This document shows, one piece after another, positions 6,251 through 12,035 of a stretch of DNA of 12,035 nt; within the stretch, counting starts at the first letter, position 1; each line of letters opens with the position of its first letter. The notes beneath the pieces are model-generated. The model was not told where the DNA came from and searched no databases. It saw only the letters and a list, made by a program, of their open reading frames with translations. This DNA is from JBFEUI01 sp041547565 (lineage in GTDB: Bacteria; Pseudomonadota; Gammaproteobacteria; Thiohalomonadales; Thiohalomonadaceae). Location of the stretch: the NCBI GenBank assembly GCA_041547565.1, contig JBFEUI010000089.1:1-12035 (forward strand). Reading direction: 5' to 3'. Both the position numbers and the translations under genes were made by a program.

Positions 6251-7461
6251 ACTGGACAGACGCCCTGCAACTGGCACTACAGGCCCTGTGGCGCAACCGT
6301 GTGCGCGCCATGCTCACCACCCTCGGCGTAATTATCGGCGTAGCCTCGGTGATCACCATGGTCTCAGTCGGCACCGGTGCCCAGGAGCGTATCGCCGACC
6401 AGCTGGCCAGTATGGGTACCAACAGCCTGGTGGTGCGTCCCGGCTCGATAACCCGGGGCGGCGTGCGCACCGGCGCCGGGACCACCAGCACCCTGAACCT
6501 TGACGATGCCGAGGCCATTGCCGATCTGCCGGGGGTGGTGGCGGTCTCGCCTTCCATTCGCGGCTCCGCCCAGGTGCGCTACCGCGGCACCAACTGGGGT
6601 ACCGCGGTCGAGGGGGTCACCCCGTCCTATATCCAGGTACGCAGTTGGCCACTGGCCACGGGTGAGTTTTTCAGCACGCAGCATTTAAAGATGGCCGCCC
6701 ATGTGTGCGTGCTGGGGCAAACCGTGGCACGCGAGCTGTTCGGCATCGCCGATCCGATCGGCGAGACCGTGGTAATGAAGGGGATGGCCTGTCGCATTCT
6801 GGGAGTGCTGGAGGAGAAGGGAGCCTCGGCCTGGGGTTCGGACCAGGATGACCGTGTCTTTGTCCCGCTGACCACCGCACAACGCAAGCTGATGGGGGTC
6901 ACCTATATCGACCACATGGAGGTGGAAACCAGGGGGCGCGAGGCCAGCTTCAGGGTCATGGATGAGGTGAAACATCTGCTGCGCAAGCGTCACCGCATCG
7001 CCGCCGGTCAGCCGGAGGACTTTCGCGTGTTCAACCGGGCCGAACTGGCGCAGGCCTCGGAGGAAAGTGCACGGGTGTTTACCTGGCTGCTGGGCAGCAT
7101 CGCCTCGGTGTCGTTGCTGGTCGGCGGCATCGGCATCATGAACATCATGCTGGTCTCGGTCACCGAACGCACCCGTGAGGTGGGCATCCGCATGGCCCTG
7201 GGGGCACGGCGCCGCGACATCCTGTGGCAGTTTCTGATGGAGGCGCTGGTGCTGAGCGGCGCTGGCGGCCTTCTCGGTATTGTCCTCGGCATCGGCAGCG
7301 CCCTGGCCCTGGCCCGCTTCTCACAGTTCCCGGTCAGCATCACCCCCTGGTCAATCGCGGTCGCCTTCCTGTTTTCGGCAATGGTCGGCATCTTCTTTGG
7401 CCTGCACCCGGCGCGCAAGGCCTCGCACCTGCGGCCCATCGAGGCCCTGCGCTACGAGTGA
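6247..7461 (+). CDS. MacB-type ABC transporter permease (FtsX fold)
   Basis: This is the inner-membrane permease of a type VII (mechanotransmission) ABC transporter. It has 404 residues. TM1 is at about 21-43 (the start of the MacB_PCD region), a large periplasmic domain spans about 44-275, and TM2-TM4 lie at about 279-305, 330-356 and 366-388. The hallmark cytoplasmic stretch after TM2 is VTERTREVGIRMALGARRRD (305-324), and the C-terminal signature is HPARKASHLRPIEALRYE. The gene starts inside the ATPase stop codon (ATGA), so the two are translationally coupled. The protein would not pull substrate through the membrane; in this family it drives periplasmic substrate outward through the adaptor and a TolC-like channel. 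No outer-membrane gene is in the window. Confidence 0.95.
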   Translation: MNWTDALQLALQALWRNRVRAMLTTLGVIIGVASVITMVSVGTGAQERIADQLASMGTNSLVVRPGSITRGGVRTGAGTTSTLNLDDAEAIADLPGVVAVSPSIRGSAQVRYRGTNWGTAVEGVTPSYIQVRSWPLATGEFFSTQHLKMAAHVCVLGQTVARELFGIADPIGETVVMKGMACRILGVLEEKGASAWGSDQDDRVFVPLTTAQRKLMGVTYIDHMEVETRGREASFRVMDEVKHLLRKRHRIAAGQPEDFRVFNRAELAQASEESARVFTWLLGSIASVSLLVGGIGIMNIMLVSVTERTREVGIRMALGARRRDILWQFLMEALVLSGAGGLLGIVLGIGSALALARFSQFPVSITPWSIAVAFLFSAMVGIFFGLHPARKASHLRPIEALRYE

Positions 7462-7495
7462 TCGGCGCTCTCACCCCACAAGGGATCCATGTGCT

Positions 7496-7703
7496 CCGCG
7501 GCGTACGCTGTACAGGAAGTACAAGTGCTGCGATCACACGACTGCATGGATGCAGGAGGTAGAGCAAAGCAGGAAGCCAGAGCCGAGGGATGTGAAGGAG
7601 CACCCCGTACATTTCAGCGCCGCTCTCGCACGAAAGCTCCAGTGAAGCCACAACGCCGCTCCTGTCCCTCCATGGACCCGCGGCGTACCGTACATCCTGT
7701 ACA
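7496..7703. repeat. Structured intergenic repeat-like element with GGA-loop hairpins
   Basis: This stretch after the permease gene has no credible ORF but much symmetry. CCGCGGCGTAC begins both the left end (7496) and the right end (7678); each copy is followed by a hairpin with stem GTAC (loop AGGAA on plus at 7514-7518; GGA on minus at 7695-7697). On the plus strand, further hairpins are CTGCA-TGGA-TGCAG (7542-7555) and GGG-AT-GTG-AAGGAG-CACCCC (7587-7606). The left half is closed by GCGGCG/CGCCGC (7498-7503 with 7618-7623) and GTACG/CGTAC. The right half folds as CGCCGC/GCGGCG (7654-7659 with 7680-7685) around GTCC/GGAC, showing ATGGAG in the minus-strand loop. So GGA loops face plus in the left half and minus in the right half. 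It may be a dispersed repeat or a regulatory RNA. Confidence 0.5.
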
Positions 7704-7704
7704 T

Positions 7705-7733
7705 AAAAAAAAAGCCCGCCAAAAAGGCGGGCT
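7705..7733 (-). terminator. Strong intrinsic terminator, minus strand
   Basis: On the minus strand, AGCCCGCC pairs with GGCGGGCT around TTTTT, and a run of nine T follows (7705-7713, counting from the stem end). It would stop transcripts from the moaA side before they enter the repeat element. On the plus strand the hairpin is followed by TCAAATCC, so it would be a poor terminator for the efflux operon. Confidence 0.82.
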
Positions 7734-8092
7734 CAAATCCATTGCTGAAGTAGTCTTGATGAAAAAATTCACCAAAAACGAGGGCGACTATAGCGTGATT
7801 TTTCACTGGCTGAATTGAGGCAGGTCAAGTCAGCGAAGATTAGGAATTGTTCGTAGCCGGCTGAGGCCCGGGGCGCTAGATGCGAAGGCCCGGTGACCGT
7901 ACGCCCTGCTACCTCGTTGGGGTTTGGCGTTCCAGTCACCGGGCCGGTGGGTACCCGCGCGATTCGATATCAGGGGTTATCTCTCTGTCTTTTTTATCAG
8001 GGGCAACATTGCCGTTAGAGCTTATAACCAATCAAATTCGGGGATACATATATAAGACTAGACTAATATTTTAATGTTGCAAGAAAACAGGG
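7734..8092. other. 359-bp intergenic stretch with a perfect 11-bp inverted repeat
   Basis: No convincing ORF is seen on either strand. The most notable structure is GGCCCGGTGAC (7887-7897) against GTCACCGGGCC (7935-7945), perfect over 11 bp. Inside it, ACGCC (7901-7905) pairs with GGCGT (7926-7930). The alternative partner CACCGG-G-CCGGTG and a second GGCCCGG at 7865 would allow rival folds. Other repeats are TATCAGGGG at 7968-7976 and 7995-8003, the near-palindrome GGCAACATTGCC (8002-8013), and GCAACATT (8003-8010) inverted at 8073-8080. GC content drops sharply from about 7970 to 8090. No T-run follows the large hairpin on either strand, so it is not an intrinsic terminator. It may belong to the moaA 3' untranslated region. 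Confidence 0.45.
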
Positions 8093-9091
8093 TTAGCCCC
8101 CCAGGCTCGACATGTCGTGCAACACCGCACCGTTGTCCGCTTCGAGAAAGCTGTGGCGTTCGGGCTTTTTGTCGATGGCCGCCAGGATCAGCCTTTTGAG
8201 CTCAGCATCCGTTGCCCCGCTGCGCAGCGCCTCGCGCAGGCCGACGCTGTTCTCCTTGCCCAGGCAGAGCACCAGGTCGCCTTTTGCGGTCAGGCGCACA
8301 CGGTTGCAGCTCTCACAAAAATGCTGTGACATCGCCGTAATGATGCCGACACGCATCTTTTTATCCCGCGTCTGGTAGTGGCGTGCAGGCCCGGCCCCCT
8401 GCCCACCCGTCACGGGGACGAGTTCAGAGCCGCAGTGGCCTTGCACCCGCTCCAGAATCTTCTCCGCCGGATAGTAGTGGGCCACCCCCTCCATGCCGGA
8501 ACTGCCCACCGGCATGGTCTCGATAAAGCGCAGGTGGGCCCCGTGGGCATGCGCAAAGTCGAGCATCGGCTCGATCTCCCGGTCGTTAAGCCCCTTCATC
8601 ACCACCATGTTGAGCTTGACCGGATTCAGTCCTGCCGCCACGGCCGCATCAATACCGCGGATCACCGCGGCCAGATCGCCGCCGCGTGTGATCTCGGCGA
8701 AGGTCTCGGGCACCAGTGAGTCGATGGAGATATTGACGCGATTCAGGCCACCCTGTTTGAGCGTGCGGGCGTGCTGCTCAAGCAGGTGTGCATTGGTGGA
8801 GAGTGAGACATCGTCAATGCCGGGCAGCGCGGCAATCTGTTCCACAAGGTTGACAATATGGCGGCGCACCAGCGGTTCGCCACCGGTCAGCCGCACCTTC
8901 CTGACACCGAGCTCGGAGAAGATGCGGATAATACGCGTCAGTTCCTCATAGCTGAGAAACGTGCTCTGCTTGCCGCCCTTGATGCCTTCCGGCGGCATGC
9001 AGTAGAAGCAGCGGTAGTTGCACCGGTCGGTCACGGAGACCCGCAGGTAGTCAATGCGGCGACCGAAACTGTCTATCAGTTGTGTATCCAC
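8093..9091 (-). CDS. moaA: GTP 3',8-cyclase MoaA (molybdenum cofactor synthesis)
   Basis: This radical-SAM enzyme converts GTP to (8S)-3',8-cyclo-7,8-dihydro-GTP, the first step of molybdopterin synthesis; MoaC acts next. It has 332 residues, the typical length. The N-terminal [4Fe-4S] motif is Cys24, Cys28 and Cys31 in DRCNYRCFYC, followed by GGEP at 71-74. The second, GTP-binding cluster uses Cys259, Cys262 and Cys276 (FCESCNRVRL ... LCLG). The conserved C-terminal Gly-Gly is present as the last two residues. The start is GTG at 9089-9091, the only start codon that keeps the DSFGRRIDYLRVSVTDRC N-terminus; the ribosome site is mediocre (GAGAAG and AGAGG nearby). No other moa, moe or mob gene is in the window, so it is a lone pathway member here. 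It diverges from the pyruvate carboxylase gene. Confidence 0.97.
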   Translation of the reverse strand: MDTQLIDSFGRRIDYLRVSVTDRCNYRCFYCMPPEGIKGGKQSTFLSYEELTRIIRIFSELGVRKVRLTGGEPLVRRHIVNLVEQIAALPGIDDVSLSTNAHLLEQHARTLKQGGLNRVNISIDSLVPETFAEITRGGDLAAVIRGIDAAVAAGLNPVKLNMVVMKGLNDREIEPMLDFAHAHGAHLRFIETMPVGSSGMEGVAHYYPAEKILERVQGHCGSELVPVTGGQGAGPARHYQTRDKKMRVGIITAMSQHFCESCNRVRLTAKGDLVLCLGKENSVGLREALRSGATDAELKRLILAAIDKKPERHSFLEADNGAVLHDMSSLGG

Positions 9092-9106
9092 GGCCTCTAG
9101 CTTCTC

Positions 9107-9152
9107 AAAAAAGGGGGCCGCATGCCATACCCTGCTTTGGGTAGCGCACCCC
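9107..9152 (-). promoter_or_regulatory. Terminator-like fold in the moaA leader (possible attenuator)
   Basis: On the minus strand, GGGGTGCG (9145-9152) can pair with TGCGGCCCC (9114-9122) with one bulged G and two G-U pairs. It encloses a hairpin TACCC-AAAGCA-GGGTA (9128-9143). One C and six T (9107-9112) follow, ending 15 nt before the GTG start. This has the shape of an intrinsic terminator placed to control moaA. Moco-sensing riboswitches are known upstream of moaA in gammaproteobacteria, but I cannot recognise that aptamer here. Confidence 0.35.
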
Positions 9153-9342
9153 GCCTGACCAACTGCTCAAATGCCCTTAAAGCGACATCGGGCAACGATG
9201 CCCTGCGTACACACAGCAGCAATTTTTTTCATTTAAACATTTGCCAAACCAATACTGGACATTCTAATAATTAATCCATTAACACTACTCTTTGTGTAAC
9301 AATGGCCCGACCGGCTGAACACAGTCTGAGGATGGAGTGGCT

Positions 9343-12035
9343 ATGAAGAAGATCAATAAACTGCTGGTTGCCAACCGTAGCGAGATCGCCATACGCGTTT
9401 TTCGCACCGCTCACGAGTTGGGGATCCGCACGGTGGCCATCTACGCCTACGAGGACCGTCATGCCCTGCACCGTTTCAAGGCGGACGAGGCCTATCAGCT
9501 GGGCGAGGAAGGCGAGCCGCTGAAGTCCTACCTCGACATTGATCGCATTATCGCCATCGCCAAGGAACACGATGTCGATGCCATCCACCCCGGTTACGGT
9601 TTTCTCTCCGAAAATCCCGACTTTGCCCAGGCCTGTGCCGACAACGACATCATCTTTGTCGGCCCACCCCTCGATGCCCTACGCCGGCTCGGTGACAAGA
9701 CCTCGGCCCGCGCCATCGCCGAAGCGGCCGATGTGCCGATCCTCGGCGGCATGAACAAGGCGATCGAAAGTGTCGACGAGGGCTTGGCTGTCGCCGAAGA
9801 ACTCGGCTTCCCGGTGATCCTGAAGGCGGCCCATGGCGGTGGCGGCCGCGGCATGCGCGTGGTACACAGCGCCGATGAGTTCGCCGGCGCCTTCGAACAG
9901 GCTCGCAGCGAGTCGATGACCGCCTTCGGCAGTCCCGACATCTTTGTTGAAAACTTCATCGAACGGGCCCGGCATATCGAGGTCCAGTTGATGGGCGACC
10001 AGCACGGCAACCTGATCCACCTCTACGAGCGTGACTGCTCGGTGCAGCGCCGCCACCAGAAGGTGATCGAGATCGCCCCCTCCCCCAACATTCCAGCTGA
10101 ATTGCAGCAGCAACTGTGTGATGCGGCCATCGCCATCGGCAGGGAGGTCGGCTACTACAACGCCGGCACGGTGGAATTTCTGGTCGATGCCGATACCAAC
10201 CGCTTTTTCTTCATCGAGGTCAACCCGCGCATCCAGGTCGAACACACCGTCACCGAAGAGGTGGTCGGCTACGACATCGTCAAGCTGCAACTGCTGGTCG
10301 CCCAGGGGCTGGCGCTGAGCACACCGGAGATCGGCATCAGTTCGCAACAGGACATAAGCACCCACGGCTACGCCCTGCAGTGCCGTGTCACCACCGAGGA
10401 CCCGGCCAACAACTTCATGCCCGACTACGGCCGTATCACCCACTACCGTTCGGCCGGCGGCTTTGGCATCCGCAAGGATGTGGGCAGCATCTTCACCGGC
10501 GCCGTGGTCAACCCGTTCTACGACTCGATGCTGGTCAAGGTCACCGCCCGCGGCCGCCGCTTTATCGATGCCATCAACCGGATGCAGCGGGTGCTGAACG
10601 AGTTTCGTATTCGTGGGGTGAAGACCAACATCTATTTCCTGGAAAATCTGCTTCAGGACGAAACCTTCCAGCGCGGAGAATGCACCACCCGCTTTATCGA
10701 CGAAAATCCGCATCTGTTCGATTTTCCCGAACGGCTCGACCGCGCCAGCAAGCTGCTCAGTTTTATCGGCGATGTCATCGTCAACGGCAATCCGCTGGTC
10801 ACAGACCGGCCCTGCGCCACCCGCCGCGAAGCGGTGCCGCTGCCGACACTCGATGCCGATGAGGCGCTGCCCCGGGGCACACGTGACGTCTTCCTGGAAC
10901 TCGGTGCCGAGAAGTTCTCCGACTGGATCGGTGAGCAACAGCGGCTGTTTATCACCGACACCACCTTCCGCGATGCCCACCAGTCGCTGCTGGCCACGCG
11001 CCTGCGCAGCCTGGACATGCTCAACATCGCCGACAGCTACGCCCGCCTGGCGCCGGAACTGTTCTCGCTGGAGATGTGGGGCGGTGCCACCTTCGACACC
11101 TCAATGCGTTTTCTCAAGGAGTGCCCCTGGCAGCGGCTGGCCGAGATGCGCGAGCGCATCCCCAACATCCTGTTCCAGATGCTGCTGCGCGCCTCCAGTG
11201 CCGTCGGTTACCACAACTACCCCGACAACGTGGTGCGCAGCTTTATCAAGGAGGCGGCAAACGCCGGCATCGATGTGTTCCGTGTCTTCGATGCCCTGAA
11301 CTGGACACCGAATATGAAAGTGGCAATGGAAACGGTGCGCGAGAGCGGTGCCATCTGCGAGGCCTCCATCTGCTACACCGGGGATATCACCAACCCGAAC
11401 CGCACCAAGTACGATCTCAACTACTACGTCACCCTCGCCCGGGAACTGGAGCGGATGGGTGCGAACATCCTCGCCATCAAGGACATGGCCGGCCTGTGCA
11501 AACCGCAGGCCGCCGCCCTGCTGGTCAGCACGCTGAAGCAGGAGATCGGCATCCCGATCCACTTCCACACCCACGACACCTCCGGCATTGCCGCCGCCTC
11601 CATCCTCAATGCCGCGGGGGCGGGCGTGGACATCGCCGATCTGGCCATGGCGCCGCTCTCCGGCGGCACCTCACAGGTCAACCTGAACACCCTGGTCGAA
11701 TCATTGCGCTTCACCGATCGCGACACCGGGTTGAACGCCGGCCACCTTGACGAACTGGCCGACTACTGGCGCCTGACCCGCGAGTTCTACACCCCGTTCG
11801 AAAGCCCGGTGCTGCCCTCCACCTCCGACCTCTACCAGCACGAGATGCCCGGCGGCCAGTACACCAACCTCTACGAGCAGGCACGGGCCCTGGGGCTGGC
11901 GGACAAGTGGACCACGGTGCGCAACATCTACGCCGACGTAAACCGGATGCTGGGTGATATCGTCAAGGTCACCCCCACCTCCAAGGCCGTGGGTGACATG
12001 GCGCTCTACATGGTTGCCAACAAGCTGAGCACCGA
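9343..12035 (+). CDS. pyc: Pyruvate carboxylase, single-chain (partial, runs off the right edge)
   Basis: This biotin enzyme makes oxaloacetate from pyruvate, bicarbonate and ATP and refills the TCA cycle. The first 897 residues are present, of about 1150 usual. The biotin carboxylase domain (about 1-455) starts KLLVANRSEIAIRVFRTA and carries the ATP-grasp glycine loop KAAHGGGGRGMR (161-172) and EVNPRIQVEHTVTEE (292-306). A linking region (about 456-530) fits the allosteric domain of pyruvate carboxylases. The carboxyltransferase domain begins at about 535 with TDTTFRDAHQSLLATR; it has Lys713 in AIKDMAGL (the carboxylated metal ligand), His742 and His744 in HFHTHDTSG, and Thr776 in SGGTSQ. 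A GGAG lies 5 nt before the ATG. The biotin domain with its MKM motif should lie beyond the edge. The BC-then-CT order excludes the two-subunit PycA/PycB and OadA forms. Confidence 0.96.
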   Translation, partial: MKKINKLLVANRSEIAIRVFRTAHELGIRTVAIYAYEDRHALHRFKADEAYQLGEEGEPLKSYLDIDRIIAIAKEHDVDAIHPGYGFLSENPDFAQACADNDIIFVGPPLDALRRLGDKTSARAIAEAADVPILGGMNKAIESVDEGLAVAEELGFPVILKAAHGGGGRGMRVVHSADEFAGAFEQARSESMTAFGSPDIFVENFIERARHIEVQLMGDQHGNLIHLYERDCSVQRRHQKVIEIAPSPNIPAELQQQLCDAAIAIGREVGYYNAGTVEFLVDADTNRFFFIEVNPRIQVEHTVTEEVVGYDIVKLQLLVAQGLALSTPEIGISSQQDISTHGYALQCRVTTEDPANNFMPDYGRITHYRSAGGFGIRKDVGSIFTGAVVNPFYDSMLVKVTARGRRFIDAINRMQRVLNEFRIRGVKTNIYFLENLLQDETFQRGECTTRFIDENPHLFDFPERLDRASKLLSFIGDVIVNGNPLVTDRPCATRREAVPLPTLDADEALPRGTRDVFLELGAEKFSDWIGEQQRLFITDTTFRDAHQSLLATRLRSLDMLNIADSYARLAPELFSLEMWGGATFDTSMRFLKECPWQRLAEMRERIPNILFQMLLRASSAVGYHNYPDNVVRSFIKEAANAGIDVFRVFDALNWTPNMKVAMETVRESGAICEASICYTGDITNPNRTKYDLNYYVTLARELERMGANILAIKDMAGLCKPQAAALLVSTLKQEIGIPIHFHTHDTSGIAAASILNAAGAGVDIADLAMAPLSGGTSQVNLNTLVESLRFTDRDTGLNAGHLDELADYWRLTREFYTPFESPVLPSTSDLYQHEMPGGQYTNLYEQARALGLADKWTTVRNIYADVNRMLGDIVKVTPTSKAVGDMALYMVANKLST

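Noticed and set aside
7489..7818. Plus-strand frame of 109 codons after the permease gene
   Set aside because: It runs through the repeat element and the terminator hairpin, has a low-complexity Arg/Lys/Pro composition, and lacks a ribosome site.
7887..7945. Integron attC-like site
   Set aside because: The large hairpin lacks the conserved GTTRRRY and RYYYAAC ends at the proper places, and there are no gene cassettes or integrase.
7975..8013. Glycine-riboswitch-like GACAGAG on the minus strand
   Set aside because: Only the short GACAGAG string matches; the conserved paired elements around it are missing and it lies downstream of moaA rather than before a gene.
9679..10980. Minus-strand open frame of 433 codons
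   Set aside because: It is antisense to the biotin carboxylase and linker parts of pyruvate carboxylase, and it has no ribosome site or family features.

Overview
The window reads as chromosomal DNA of a gammaproteobacterium. The grounds are a GC-rich coding style, a bacterial GlnRS next to a GluRS with E. coli-like zinc ligands, and tRNA-Ala(GGC) and tRNA-Glu(TTC) almost identical to the E. coli genes. A sulfur-oxidising or Chromatiales-like lineage is possible, but nothing here proves it. There is no phage, transposase, CRISPR array or toxin-antitoxin pair. The backbone is housekeeping DNA, and the unusual content lies in the intergenic stretches.

Left part (1-930). A possible C-terminal fragment of a plus-strand gene touches the left edge. 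Two very small minus-strand genes follow: a 44-residue one-helix membrane protein with its own promoter, and a 59-residue basic helical protein with a GTG start and a good Shine-Dalgarno. Next come a strong terminator, tRNA-Glu and tRNA-Ala on the minus strand, each with a recognisable promoter.

Translation block (1041-4195, minus). gltX is followed by glnS, then by the two tRNAs. The enzymes that charge tRNA-Glu and tRNA-Gln therefore sit directly upstream of the cell's tRNA-Glu gene.

Export block (4368-7461, plus). Three tightly packed genes encode a MacA-type periplasmic adaptor, a lone ABC ATPase and a MacB-type permease. Together they would form a tripartite efflux system that borrows an outer-membrane channel encoded elsewhere. 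The promoter region carries a palindrome on the predicted transcription start.

Intergenic 7462-8092. The first half is a repeat-like element whose hairpins show GGA in their loops, resembling CsrA/RsmA binding sites. A strong minus-strand terminator follows, then a stretch with a perfect 11-bp inverted repeat. I see no gene here.

Right part. moaA (minus) makes the first molybdenum-cofactor intermediate; its leader carries a terminator-like fold next to the start codon. Diverging from it is a single-chain pyruvate carboxylase gene (plus), which runs off the right edge before its biotin domain.
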